DNA of 9,657 bases, taken from Myxococcota bacterium (GTDB taxonomy: Bacteria; Myxococcota_A; Polyangia; HGW-17). Positions 1-6,932 of this stretch are shown piece after piece; the first letter of the stretch is position 1, and each line of letters starts with the position of its first letter. The notes below the pieces were generated by a model that worked only from the letters and a program-made list of their open reading frames with translations, had not been told where the DNA came from and searched no databases. The DNA lies in the NCBI GenBank assembly GCA_018821745.1, contig JAHJLU010000695.1, forward strand, positions 1-9,657. Direction: 5' to 3'. The translations under genes and the position numbers were made by a program.

Positions 1-521
1 ATCCGCGCTGTGATCTGATTCTTTGACCGGGAGTGGTAGGTCAGGCTGAGCCTGTGCTCGTCGAGGAGCGCCTTGAGTACATTGTGAAAGGATGTTGGGT
101 TCTGGGGCCGGTTTTCACAGGGCATGAAGGTTATCTTGTCGAGGAAGTTCGATGGATCGTAATCGGCCTCGTGCAGGTAGTTGGCGATCTCGGCGCTGAT
201 GGCGTGGAAGGGATCATAGCCCGCAGTGGGGGGAACGATGGAGTCCAGGAGATTTTTCATGACCACCAGGGCGTGGCAGGCGGGAGCCGTGAGCCAGACA
301 CCGGCGAGCTCGAACTCCTTCTCGTGGGCATTGTAGATGTAGCCTTGCGGCTGGGTCTTTCTGAACTCGATGGGGGCCCGGAGGCGGTGTCGCATGAAGG
401 CGATATCCCGCTGAACGGCTGAGCGGGAGACACCGAAATGTTCCATGATCTCATTTTTCTTTACAACCCCCGCGCGCTTGATGGTGTTGTGAATGTAGTG
501 GATGCGCTCGTAGTCGTGCAT
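1..521 (-). CDS. WYL-domain transcriptional regulator, N-terminal part (C-terminus beyond left edge)
   Basis: A DNA-binding regulator of the YafY/WYL class, cut by the window edge after about 173 residues. The start is the ATG at 521-519, preceded on the minus strand by GAGGAAAATC, a good ribosome binding site. Residues 1 to about 50 form a DeoR-type winged helix-turn-helix (IKRAGVVKKNEIMEHFGVSR, then SAVQRDIAFMRHRL as recognition helix). This is followed by the family's linker (KEFELAGVWLTAPACHALVV) and by the beginning of the WYL ligand-binding domain (ALLDEHRLSLTYHSRSKNQ). The frame has no stop from 521 to position 1. WYL regulators usually sense a nucleic acid or nucleotide ligand and often control phage-defence or DNA-damage genes (family knowledge). 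This one is divergent from the ATPase/DUF4276 pair, so it may control that pair, which is inference. The domain assignment is firm; the target is unknown. Confidence 0.88.
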   Translation of the reverse strand, partial: MHDYERIHYIHNTIKRAGVVKKNEIMEHFGVSRSAVQRDIAFMRHRLRAPIEFRKTQPQGYIYNAHEKEFELAGVWLTAPACHALVVMKNLLDSIVPPTAGYDPFHAISAEIANYLHEADYDPSNFLDKITFMPCENRPQNPTSFHNVLKALLDEHRLSLTYHSRSKNQITAR

Positions 522-545
522 GATTTTCCTCGGTGTTAGATTCTG

Positions 546-574
546 ATTTCATCATAGCGGGAGGCAATTGTCTA
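546..574 (-). promoter_or_regulatory. Candidate sigma-70 promoter of the WYL regulator
   Basis: On the minus strand TAGACA (574-569, five of six matches to the -35 consensus) is followed after 17 bases by TGAAAT (551-546, four of six to the -10). A transcript would start near 539, giving a leader of about 17 bases that contains the GAGGA ribosome binding site. Assigned from sequence resemblance and position only. Confidence 0.27.
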
Positions 575-775
575 GTATGTATATCAGAACCAGCTCTCCA
601 TCACTCGTCATCATAGAACCGGATAACAACGCCGAAATCCACCCATACATGCTCCACCGCATTGGCCAGGTCTCCAAAATCAAAATTGCCACCTTCTCCT
701 GCTCTGAGACAAACTCAGGTCGAACCACACCCAGGGAACAGATCATGCGGGGTGGGTCTTCTGTGTGGCGAAGAT

Positions 776-803
776 TTGACAATGACAGGGCTTGGGGTAC
801 TCT
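776..803 (+). promoter_or_regulatory. Candidate sigma-70 promoter for the ATPase/DUF4276 operon
   Basis: A perfect -35 hexamer TTGACA (776-781) is followed after 16 bases by TACTCT (798-803), a weak -10 with three of six matches including the first TA and the final T. The predicted transcript would have a leader of about 90 bases before the ATG at 902. The perfect -35 is the main support; the -10 is poor, as could be expected of a regulated promoter. Confidence 0.3.
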
Positions 804-901
804 CGAAAAATGGTTTCCCTCTATGGGACACGAATAATTGTGTACTCAGTCCACACGCTGTGGTGGAAGCCGTTGTCGGTGCACTACGTGGAGAGTGATT
901 A

Positions 902-2092
902 ATGAAGATTGAATCCATTTGCCTGAAAAATTTCAAGGCATTCAAGGATGTTGAGTTGAAGGATATTCCTCGGTTCTGTGTGTTGGTGGGGGCCAACGGA
1001 TCGGGAAAATCCACCATCTTTGACGTGTTCGGGTTTCTCAAGGATTGCCTTACTTATAACGTGAAAAGTGCGATCCAGAAGCGGGGAGGGATGCCGGAGA
1101 TACTCAGCCGTGGCTCCGCAGGAGAAGAACTGCTCATTGAGATCAAGTTCCGGATGACCATTGAAAAGGTAGACAGATTGGTGACATACCACCTGGAAAT
1201 CGGGGAATCGAGCGGAGCAATCAGTGTCACGCGGGAGATCCTCAAGTACAAGAGAGGCGCCCACGGGATGCCCTATCACTTCCTGGATTTTCGCAACGGG
1301 CAGGGGTTCGCCATCACCAACGAAGAAGATTTCAACAAGCCCGATGAAGAACTTAACCGTGAGAATCAGAGTCTCGATGCACCCCATATCCTGGCGATCA
1401 AAGGTCTTGGGCAGTTTTCGCGATTCAAGGCTGCCAATGCTTTCCGCCAACTGGTGGAAAACTGGCATGTATCCGATTTTCATATCAACCTGGCCAGAGG
1501 GACCAAGGACGCCGCCGGGTATGATGAACACCTGTCCGAGAGCGGAGAGAATCTCCAGCTGGTCGCCCGCCATATTTTCGACAACGATCGTAAGGTCTTT
1601 GATCGCATCATAGATGCAATGAAGAGACGTGTCCCGGGGATCGAAAACGTGGAGCCCATTCTTACCCAGGATGGGCGGTTGCTTCTTGGATTCAAGGATT
1701 ACTCCTTCGACACGCCCTTCATCGACCGATACGTCTCCGACGGGACCATAAAAATGTTCGCCTACCTGGTGCTTCTGTATGACCCGGCGCCTCATCCGCT
1801 GCTCTGTGTGGAAGAACCGGAGAACCAGTTGTATCCCTCCCTCCTGTATGAGCTGGCGGAAGAATTCCGCTCCTATGCGCAAAAGGGCGGGCAGGTGTTT
1901 GTCTCTACCCACTCTCCTGATTTTCTCAACGCGGTTGAGTTGGATGAAGTCTTCTGGCTGACAAAAGAGCATGGGTACACCAAGGCGAAACGCGCCCGGG
2001 ACGACGAACAGATAAGTGCCTTCATGAAAGAGGGCGACCAGATGGGATACCTGTGGAAACAGGGATTCTTTGCAGGGGCTGATCCACGATGA
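902..2092 (+). CDS. AAA_21-type SMC/RecF-like ATPase, probable defence-module component
   Basis: A 396-residue ABC-class ATPase of the AAA_21/COG4637 type. The protein opens with the family's IESICLKNFKAFKDVEL strand. The Walker A is GANGSGKST (residues 30-38), the signature-like motif is VSDGTIK (278-284), the Walker B is LLCVEEPEN (300-308) with catalytic glutamates, and the H-switch is VFVSTHSPD (332-340, His337). All ATPase elements are therefore intact, and the length fits a stand-alone family member. There are no membrane segments. The start ATG at 902 has GGAG eight bases upstream. Its stop overlaps the next gene, so the two are translationally linked. Relatives paired with Toprim or DUF4276 proteins resemble OLD, PARIS and AbiL phage-defence systems, where ATP binding controls a nuclease partner. 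The defence role here is inferred from architecture, not shown. Confidence 0.92.
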   Translation: MKIESICLKNFKAFKDVELKDIPRFCVLVGANGSGKSTIFDVFGFLKDCLTYNVKSAIQKRGGMPEILSRGSAGEELLIEIKFRMTIEKVDRLVTYHLEIGESSGAISVTREILKYKRGAHGMPYHFLDFRNGQGFAITNEEDFNKPDEELNRENQSLDAPHILAIKGLGQFSRFKAANAFRQLVENWHVSDFHINLARGTKDAAGYDEHLSESGENLQLVARHIFDNDRKVFDRIIDAMKRRVPGIENVEPILTQDGRLLLGFKDYSFDTPFIDRYVSDGTIKMFAYLVLLYDPAPHPLLCVEEPENQLYPSLLYELAEEFRSYAQKGGQVFVSTHSPDFLNAVELDEVFWLTKEHGYTKAKRARDDEQISAFMKEGDQMGYLWKQGFFAGADPR

Positions 2093-2663
2093 TCTCCTGG
2101 CAGTTTTCCTTGAAGAACGTTCAGCCCAGGCCTTGCTTGAGGGATTGCTCCCGAAGATTCTGCCACCAGACGTTCATACGACCTTTGTTGTTTTTGAGGG
2201 GAAACAGGATCTGGAGAAGCAACTGGTAAGGAAGATGAGAGGGTGGCGTGTTCCCGATACCTGCTTTGTTGTGCTCAGAGATCAAGACTCGGGAGATTGT
2301 TCGGTCATTAAGAAACGCCTGCAGGAGTTGTGCGGGGAGGCCAAACGTCCCGGCGCACTGATCCGGATCGCCTGTCGCGAGCTGGAGAGCTGGTATCTTG
2401 GTGATCTCGCAGCCGTGGAGCAAGCATTTGACCTCAATGGTATTGCAAAGAAGCAGGGGACAAAGAAATTCCGAAATCCGGATTCCCTCGGGAGCCCATC
2501 GAAAGAGTTGATAGTATTGACAAAGCACAAGTACCAGAAGATCGCCGGTTCAAGGACTCTTGGCCCCCTTCTGAGCCTGGATGGTCAGAATCAGTCCGTG
2601 AGTTTCAACATATTCCTTGCGGGAATCACACGAGTACTGTCGTCAACTTGTCCCCCTTGTTGA
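2070..2663 (+). CDS. DUF4276 family protein, Toprim-like partner of the ATPase
   Basis: About 197 residues. It shows the DUF4276 pattern: an N-terminal acidic helix start (FLEERSAQALLEGLLPKIL, Glu15/Glu16), a DxD strand end (VVLRDQDSGDC, Asp71 and Asp73), the RELESWYLGD block (103-112), and a C-terminal SFNIFLAGITRVL. The Glu plus DxD layout matches the metal-binding sites of Toprim-fold nucleases and primases (family knowledge). The start is uncertain. No in-frame ATG precedes the conserved core; TTG at 2070 with AGGG five bases upstream is the best choice and overlaps the ATPase by 23 bases. An ATG at 2089 that overlaps the ATPase stop is in another frame and does not encode this protein. 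As the partner of the ATPase it is the likely effector, which is inference. Confidence 0.85.
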   Translation: MQGLIHDDLLAVFLEERSAQALLEGLLPKILPPDVHTTFVVFEGKQDLEKQLVRKMRGWRVPDTCFVVLRDQDSGDCSVIKKRLQELCGEAKRPGALIRIACRELESWYLGDLAAVEQAFDLNGIAKKQGTKKFRNPDSLGSPSKELIVLTKHKYQKIAGSRTLGPLLSLDGQNQSVSFNIFLAGITRVLSSTCPPC

Positions 2664-2781
2664 GATCAATTCTGTGTTGTCCTTCAGTGGCTGCAGCACC
2701 TATCTCCTGGCAGGTTGATTTAATTTTGGTCAAAAAGGTGGGCAGGGGGGGTATGATGGGCCCGAAAAGGAGCTTCGTCAC

Positions 2782-3378
2782 ATGATAATAATTTTTATGG
2801 CAATCATTCTGGTCACCTTTGGCTGTCACTCCAATGAGCAGACAACATGTACGGCACCGGCTTCCCAGGGCCCCGCGGAGAAAACTCCGGCGCCCCGGGT
2901 GGCGGCGATGAAACCCGAAGCACCGGTCGGTGTGGCAAAATCCAAACCTGTGATAAAACCTGCCGCGGTCGCCTTTACCACCCTGGGCAGGGGGAAGGTG
3001 GTGGTCCCCGAGAAGGCACGACGCTCAGACACGTACTGGATCCTCAGTACCGAGAAGGAGCTCAGGGAGTTTGTGCAGAGAATCCCCAACCCCGCCAAGC
3101 GCGCCTCCAAAGACCCGATCTTTCACCGTACCAGGGTGGATTTCACCAAGAAGATGGTGCTGGTTGTCCTGCGATATCCCGGCGACTTTGTGCCCAAGGT
3201 GAAAAAGATTGAGCGCTTCGGGGGGGAACGGCTGGTCATCTACGAAGAGACCGCCATGCCCTCGGGGCCCTCCTCTTATACTTCTCTGGCAAGCATGCTC
3301 ACCTACCACGCTGTTGTTGTAGATATAATGAAGGAGAAACCGGTGGTCAAATCGGCCATCGTCCCCTTGAGCAAGTAA
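2782..3378 (+). CDS. Predicted lipoprotein with a weakly PrcB-like C-terminal domain
   Basis: A 198-residue exported protein. A short hydrophobic signal (MIIIFMAIILVTFG) ends at Cys15, the presumed lipidated residue, although the lipobox VTFGC has Phe at -2 instead of a small residue. Residues 20-65 are a Pro/Ala/Lys-rich linker (low complexity, tether-like). A globular domain of about 130 residues follows, with the order SDTYWILSTEKELREFV, then VDFTKKMVLVVLRYPG, then strand-rich C-terminal segments. That order recalls the PrcB C-terminal domain of lipoproteins that bind proteases; this is a weak resemblance from memory. ATG 2782 has AGGAG nine bases upstream. The gene lies 118 bases after the DUF4276 gene and is probably a separate unit. 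Surface or periplasmic location is likely; function unknown. Confidence 0.75.
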   Translation: MIIIFMAIILVTFGCHSNEQTTCTAPASQGPAEKTPAPRVAAMKPEAPVGVAKSKPVIKPAAVAFTTLGRGKVVVPEKARRSDTYWILSTEKELREFVQRIPNPAKRASKDPIFHRTRVDFTKKMVLVVLRYPGDFVPKVKKIERFGGERLVIYEETAMPSGPSSYTSLASMLTYHAVVVDIMKEKPVVKSAIVPLSK

Positions 3379-3436
3379 AGAAGTTTACGCTCTGCGGGAT
3401 GGGGGCACTGGGACGATCCCAATGGAACTCGCCTCC

Positions 3437-3465
3437 TTGTCTGCATCTGAAACCAATGGTAACGT
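3437..3465 (+). promoter_or_regulatory. Weak candidate promoter for the Cys-rich repeat lipoprotein
   Basis: TTGTCT (3437-3442) is followed after 17 bases by TAACGT (3460-3465). Matches to the consensus are four and three of six. It lies in the 166-base gap between the two lipoprotein genes, about 80 bases upstream of the chosen ATG at 3545. Position and spacing are the only support. Confidence 0.18.
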
Positions 3466-3544
3466 GTTAGCGACATTTGGGATATTTAGCCCATTGGATG
3501 GTACCTACAACATTTATTACGGCATCGCGAACTGGAAGAAGCTG

Positions 3545-5311
3545 ATGAAATATCTGCTCCCGCTGCTCATTCTCCTTGTCTCCTGCGACGACGCGTCGCC
3601 ACGGACTCCCGTGTGCGGAGACGGCCTGATCAATGGCACCGAGGTGTGTGACGGCACAGCCCTGGGCGGCGAGACCTGCCAGCAGTATGGGTTCCACAGC
3701 GGGACTCCACAGTGTTCAGACACATGTGATGCAATAAACTACACAGCGTGCGAGGCCAGCGGCACCTGTGGTGACGGCATTGTGCAGGGCGACTACGGTG
3801 AGTCCTGCGACAGCACCAACCTCAATCACCTCTCCTGTGAAGACTTCGGGTACCATGGCGACGGGATCACCTGCGGCACCGACTGCACGGTTATCTTTGA
3901 CGCCTGCATCCCAAACGGGACCTGCGGCGACGGCATCGTGCAGGGCGAGTTTGGTGAGACCTGCGACGGCAGCGCCACCCAGACCTGGACCTGCGCGGAC
4001 TACGGGTTCAGCCATGGCACAACCGCAGAGGGGTGCCTCCCCGGTTGCCGCCCCGATCTCTTTGCCTGCGCCGGCTACCAGCACATGAGCGTCTGGGAAG
4101 CCGAGACTCACATTTGGGGGATCGAGTGGACCTCCACCGGTGATATCATTGCGGCAGGATCGACCACGGGTTTCTTCGAGCCCCACGGCAATGACTGGCA
4201 GGGACTGCTTGTCAAGACCACCCGCGACGGCTCCTTGATCTGGGTGAAGGAGTTCGGCGAGAGCACGGGGTCCTCCCTCGACTGGGACTGGTTCTTCGAC
4301 CTCGTCAAGGGGGCTGGCAACACCTACTGGGTCGTGGGCACCCTCAAGTCTCCTCTGCCCGGGGAGACACCGTTTACCCGTGGTGAGATCCTGGTGCAGT
4401 TCGACGAGGAGGGCAACATCCTGCGTTCCAACCGCTGGGCCGAGGATTTTAACGGGTATGGCATGCAGATTATGGACATGGTCGCCTCTCCCGAGGGCGA
4501 GCTCTATGTGATGGGGTGGGTGTATGGCGGCTTCTTCCCCGGCAACACCCTGGTGGGGACCCAGGACTGGTTTGTGGCGGCCTTCGATTCCAGCGGGGAG
4601 ACCAAGTGGATCCACCAGTGGGGGACCCACACGGAGAACGAGTTCGATCCCGATGGCGCGTGGGCTGGGGCGTGGCACCCCGACGGCTACCTGGTGATAG
4701 GTGGCTCCGTGGGGCAGTCCTTCGAGGGCGCCGATTTCAAGGGTGAGGTGGACAGCTTCCTGGCCAAGGTGGATCCCCAAACTGGCGACCTCTACGACTT
4801 CTTCTCCTTTGGAACAGATGGATATGAAATCGTAAAGCAGATCGACATCCACCCCGACGGGGACATCATTGCATTTGCATCCATGGCCAAAGCCTATCCA
4901 GGTGCCGAGCTGCTCACCGAAAGGATGGGGATGGGCGTTATGCGGATCAATCTGGATACCAGGACCATTCTCTGGATGCGCCAGTTCGGCGCGGGCAGTT
5001 CATCAAGCCCCGTCGCCTGCAAGGTTATTGGCAACACTATTACTATCAGTGGCATTGTCGATGGTGACATGGTAGGCCCAGATCCCTTCACTCTTACTGA
5101 TTTTAACCACTTCACCGCTGGATTTACCATGCAGGGGGAGCACCTGGGTACACGCCAGTTCAAGGATGGAGGAGACACCTTTCTCAATTCCAACATCCTC
5201 TACGATGGAGACGCTGTGCTCTTCACCTTTGGCAGTGGTGGTTTCTGGGAGGGTTCCTGGAACGAAGGCATCGACGGCTACACCTTCCTCTTCCAGTTCC
5301 CCGCCTTCTAA
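3545..5311 (+). CDS. Lipoprotein with three Cys-rich CGDG repeats and a predicted beta-propeller
   Basis: A 588-residue surface-type protein. ATG 3545 is chosen because it is followed at once by a signal peptide (KYLLPLLILLVSC) with lipidated Cys14, and GGAAGAAG lies just upstream; the frame stays open to 3422 but those codons look non-coding. Residues 24-75, 75-127 and 127-177 are three roughly 51-residue repeats, each with six cysteines: CGDG, then CD, then C near YGF, then three more. They match the myxobacterial Cys-rich repeat/DUF4215 style, so extracellular disulfide-bonded modules are expected. Residues about 180-588 carry about six repeats of a DxFLAKxDxxGxxxWxxxFG type, as in SBBP-like beta-propellers (for example TQDWFVAAFDSSGETKWIHQ). 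It probably binds or scaffolds at the outer surface; the ligand is unknown. Asp follows the lipidated Cys. Confidence 0.9.
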   Translation: MKYLLPLLILLVSCDDASPRTPVCGDGLINGTEVCDGTALGGETCQQYGFHSGTPQCSDTCDAINYTACEASGTCGDGIVQGDYGESCDSTNLNHLSCEDFGYHGDGITCGTDCTVIFDACIPNGTCGDGIVQGEFGETCDGSATQTWTCADYGFSHGTTAEGCLPGCRPDLFACAGYQHMSVWEAETHIWGIEWTSTGDIIAAGSTTGFFEPHGNDWQGLLVKTTRDGSLIWVKEFGESTGSSLDWDWFFDLVKGAGNTYWVVGTLKSPLPGETPFTRGEILVQFDEEGNILRSNRWAEDFNGYGMQIMDMVASPEGELYVMGWVYGGFFPGNTLVGTQDWFVAAFDSSGETKWIHQWGTHTENEFDPDGAWAGAWHPDGYLVIGGSVGQSFEGADFKGEVDSFLAKVDPQTGDLYDFFSFGTDGYEIVKQIDIHPDGDIIAFASMAKAYPGAELLTERMGMGVMRINLDTRTILWMRQFGAGSSSSPVACKVIGNTITISGIVDGDMVGPDPFTLTDFNHFTAGFTMQGEHLGTRQFKDGGDTFLNSNILYDGDAVLFTFGSGGFWEGSWNEGIDGYTFLFQFPAF

Positions 5312-5400
5312 CATCTCATATAGAAGTGGTTGGCGTCGTTGATGTGGGCGATAAATTCTGTGAAATTGAATTCCTCGAGAATCCCTGTTTTGCACCTGAT

Positions 5401-5943
5401 TCAAGGTTTGGTGGATAGGCGGAAGCCTGCGGTTCTTACTTTTCCGCTGCCTTTTACTGCGGTGACGCGCAGTTGTACTTTTTTGTACCGTACGTGGAGG
5501 TCGCAGTCCCAGTCCCAGCAGACCCCCGCTGTGGCAATGCGCGTTGACACTTCGCTCTGGGCGATGTCCACGTCTATGTTGTGGATGTCGGTGACGTCGT
5601 CAACAGAGAGGCGCAGTTGCATGGGGTCGCTGGCCTCGGCCACGAATTTGAAACAGCCCCTGCATACATCTTTGATGGCTGTGGTTTTATTCCCGGGGGC
5701 ACAGCGGCACTCCTCGCGGGCTCTGATGAGCGTGGTGAAGCGCGTCTTCTCTCCCTCCTTGAGGCAGGTGATGAAGACAGGAGTCTTGAGCACGTACCCT
5801 GCCCTCTTCAACTCCGCCTGGAACTGCGCAGGTGGCGCTGGCAACCTTGAATGGGAATCACCGCCCCCTGTTTTGGTGCACCCGAAGTAGAGGGGGCTGA
5901 CCAGCAATACGAGGAAGAGGGGCGATAAGAAGAAAGAGGTCAC
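5401..5943 (-). CDS. Predicted Cys-rich lipoprotein of unknown function
   Basis: 180 residues, convergent with the large lipoprotein gene. The start is GTG 5943, supported by GGAG eight bases upstream and by an immediate hydrophobic signal (FFLSPLFLVLLVSPLYFGC) ending at Cys22. The mature protein has seven further cysteines: 60, 79, 81, 94, 97, 142 and 147. These include CxC (79-81), CxxC (94-97) and the compact VCWDWDC segment (141-147). A disulfide-rich periplasmic or surface fold is the simplest reading, though metal binding is possible. No family was recognised. Overlapping plus-strand frames have no signal peptide or domain and are treated as shadows. Thirty more codons in the same frame follow the TGA stop before a TAG. 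Confidence 0.75.
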   Translation of the reverse strand: MTSFFLSPLFLVLLVSPLYFGCTKTGGGDSHSRLPAPPAQFQAELKRAGYVLKTPVFITCLKEGEKTRFTTLIRAREECRCAPGNKTTAIKDVCRGCFKFVAEASDPMQLRLSVDDVTDIHNIDVDIAQSEVSTRIATAGVCWDWDCDLHVRYKKVQLRVTAVKGSGKVRTAGFRLSTKP

Positions 5944-6072
5944 AATGAGGGCTCCATGAAGTAATGTCGGGCATGGTACACCCCCAAAGGGGCAAGGGTC
6001 AAATGCCTTGTGCCAGAGGCGCAGGTGGGGATGGTGGCAAGGAGTTTGGTTTTGGTTTCCCTGGGAAGGGAG

Positions 6073-6588
6073 TCACTTCTTGAAGATGCGCAGAAAAATC
6101 AACAAGACTATCAGGATGGCCGCCAACACCGCACAGCCCATGCGTACACCCCTGGCCCAGGTCAGATACCCGCTCTCCCTGTCAATTCTGTGCCGACCCG
6201 CAGTCAGTTGCCGCTTTCCGGCAGCCAGCTTCTTCTGGCCCCCGGCGATCTTCTTCTCCCCATCGGCGATTTCTTCCCGGGCGGTGGCGAAGCCGTCTCC
6301 ACCATCGAAGACGTCATCGATTAACTCCAAAAACATGCTGTCTTCGGCCTCGTCGTATTCAGCCCTGCCTTCCGACAGTTCCTGTTTGCCGTTCTTTAAT
6401 CTTTGCTTTCCCCTCACCAATCGCTGCTGTCCTTTTTCGATCTTGCTTTGAGCACTGGCCAGTTGCTTCTCCCAGTAATGTATCTTCACGGAGAGAAAAG
6501 CCAGGCTCGCCACCGCCGTCACAGCCAGCACAAGCAAACTCAGTTGCACCCAAAATTTGCCCATGAACGGGCCGGTCTTCTTTTTCAA
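6073..6588 (-). CDS. Two-TM membrane protein with glycine-led heptad coiled-coil blocks
   Basis: 171 residues. The start is TTG 6588, preceded by AGAGG eight bases upstream; ATG at 6564 (residue 9) is an alternative with a poorer site. The protein has a basic N-terminus (MKKKTG), TM1 at about 12-34, a roughly 110-residue helical loop, TM2 at about 148-168, and a basic tail (RIFKK). Both ends are therefore predicted cytoplasmic with the loop outside. The loop has two blocks of exact seven-residue spacing with Gly at 53, 60, 67, 74 and at 110, 117, 124, 131, each followed four residues later by Leu, Ile or Tyr. An acidic segment around 80-105 separates them. This suggests an antiparallel hairpin. 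The pattern recalls the helical repeats of YhgE/Pip-type proteins, but no homology is claimed. Function unknown. Confidence 0.8.
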   Translation of the reverse strand: MKKKTGPFMGKFWVQLSLLVLAVTAVASLAFLSVKIHYWEKQLASAQSKIEKGQQRLVRGKQRLKNGKQELSEGRAEYDEAEDSMFLELIDDVFDGGDGFATAREEIADGEKKIAGGQKKLAAGKRQLTAGRHRIDRESGYLTWARGVRMGCAVLAAILIVLLIFLRIFKK

Positions 6589-6711
6589 TATTTTCGCCTC
6601 TGCTACAGAATATCGCCACTAAAACACCCCAGTCAATGCGATGTTAACGATTTTTTTAGGTAATTTTGTGAAGCGCAGTTCACCACAACACGGAAATCCA
6701 GTGGGAGGGCA

Positions 6712-6797
6712 GCCTGCAGGCAAGATGCCCGCGTCCCAGCGGGGACGAAGGATGCGGGCAAGATGCACCCTGTCCCAAAGGGGAGGAAGACTTCGGG
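6712..6797. repeat. Degenerate REP-like hairpin repeat, two tandem copies
   Basis: Two copies start at 6721 and 6759, each beginning CAAGATGC. They align over about 38 bases with a TCCC-AxxG-GGGA hairpin core. Copy one has a perfect stem (CGTCCC 6732-6737 with GGGACG 6742-6747, loop AGCG). Copy two keeps TCCC-AAAG-GGGA. A perfect 10-base palindrome GCCTGCAGGC (6712-6721) abuts the first copy. The CAAGATGCCCGCG...CCCAGCGG style, translated as WDAGILPAG, is familiar from dispersed intergenic repeats in several large-genome phyla (from memory). The 6589-6932 gap holds this repeat and the promoter-like site beyond it, and no other gene. Confidence 0.5.
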
Positions 6798-6827
6798 GGA
6801 GTTGCGGTGGGGTAGTCGCCTGGCATA

Positions 6828-6855
6828 TTGACAATATTCTTCCATAAAGTAGGGT
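6828..6855 (+). promoter_or_regulatory. Candidate sigma-70 promoter of the Lys-rich lipoprotein gene
   Basis: A perfect TTGACA (6828-6833) is followed after 16 bases by TAGGGT (6850-6855), which keeps T, A and the final T of the -10. The expected transcript would begin near 6862 and run about 70 bases before the ATG at 6933. An inverted repeat overlaps the -10. Confidence 0.33.
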
Positions 6856-6867
6856 TGGTCTCAACCC
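6852..6867. promoter_or_regulatory. Perfect inverted repeat at the promoter/transcript start
   Basis: GGGTTG (6852-6857) and CAACCC (6862-6867) pair perfectly around a four-base loop GTCT. The element overlaps the proposed -10 and start region, so it could be a small operator or a 5' mRNA hairpin. There is no direct sign of which. Confidence 0.25.
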
Positions 6868-6932
6868 ATTGCCTGTGATCATTGATTCAGCTGTCCATAA
6901 GGGCAGACAAACTTTACCTGAAGGAGTACATC

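Larger units (their letters stand above)
522..901. other. 380-bp divergent intergenic region, no convincing gene
   Basis: This region separates the WYL regulator from the ATPase operon. It holds a candidate promoter on each strand. An 89-codon plus-strand frame (568-837, TTG start, poor ribosome binding site) and a minus-strand frame (552-782) both cross it. Neither shows a recognisable domain or convincing start, and their overlap means at most one is real. A second plus frame ends with TGA at 896-898, just before the ATPase start. I see no RNA gene or strong repeat. It could be a decayed gene or a long regulatory region. Confidence 0.3.

Noticed and set aside
899..1972. 357-codon minus-strand frame across the ATPase gene
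   Set aside because: The plus strand has intact Walker A, signature, Walker B and H-switch motifs; the antisense frame shows none.
3422..3544. Upstream extension of the large lipoprotein to the ATG at 3422
   Set aside because: It would place 41 unrelated residues before a perfect lipoprotein signal peptide, which must be N-terminal.
3716..4852. 378-codon minus-strand frame inside the Cys-rich lipoprotein gene
   Set aside because: It is a shadow of the GC-rich coding strand, full of Val/Gly/Ala runs with no domain. The plus strand carries repeats, a signal peptide and clear coding structure.
6619..6882. Minus-strand small protein with WDAGILPAG-like sequence
   Set aside because: It is the translation of the hairpin repeat, not a gene.
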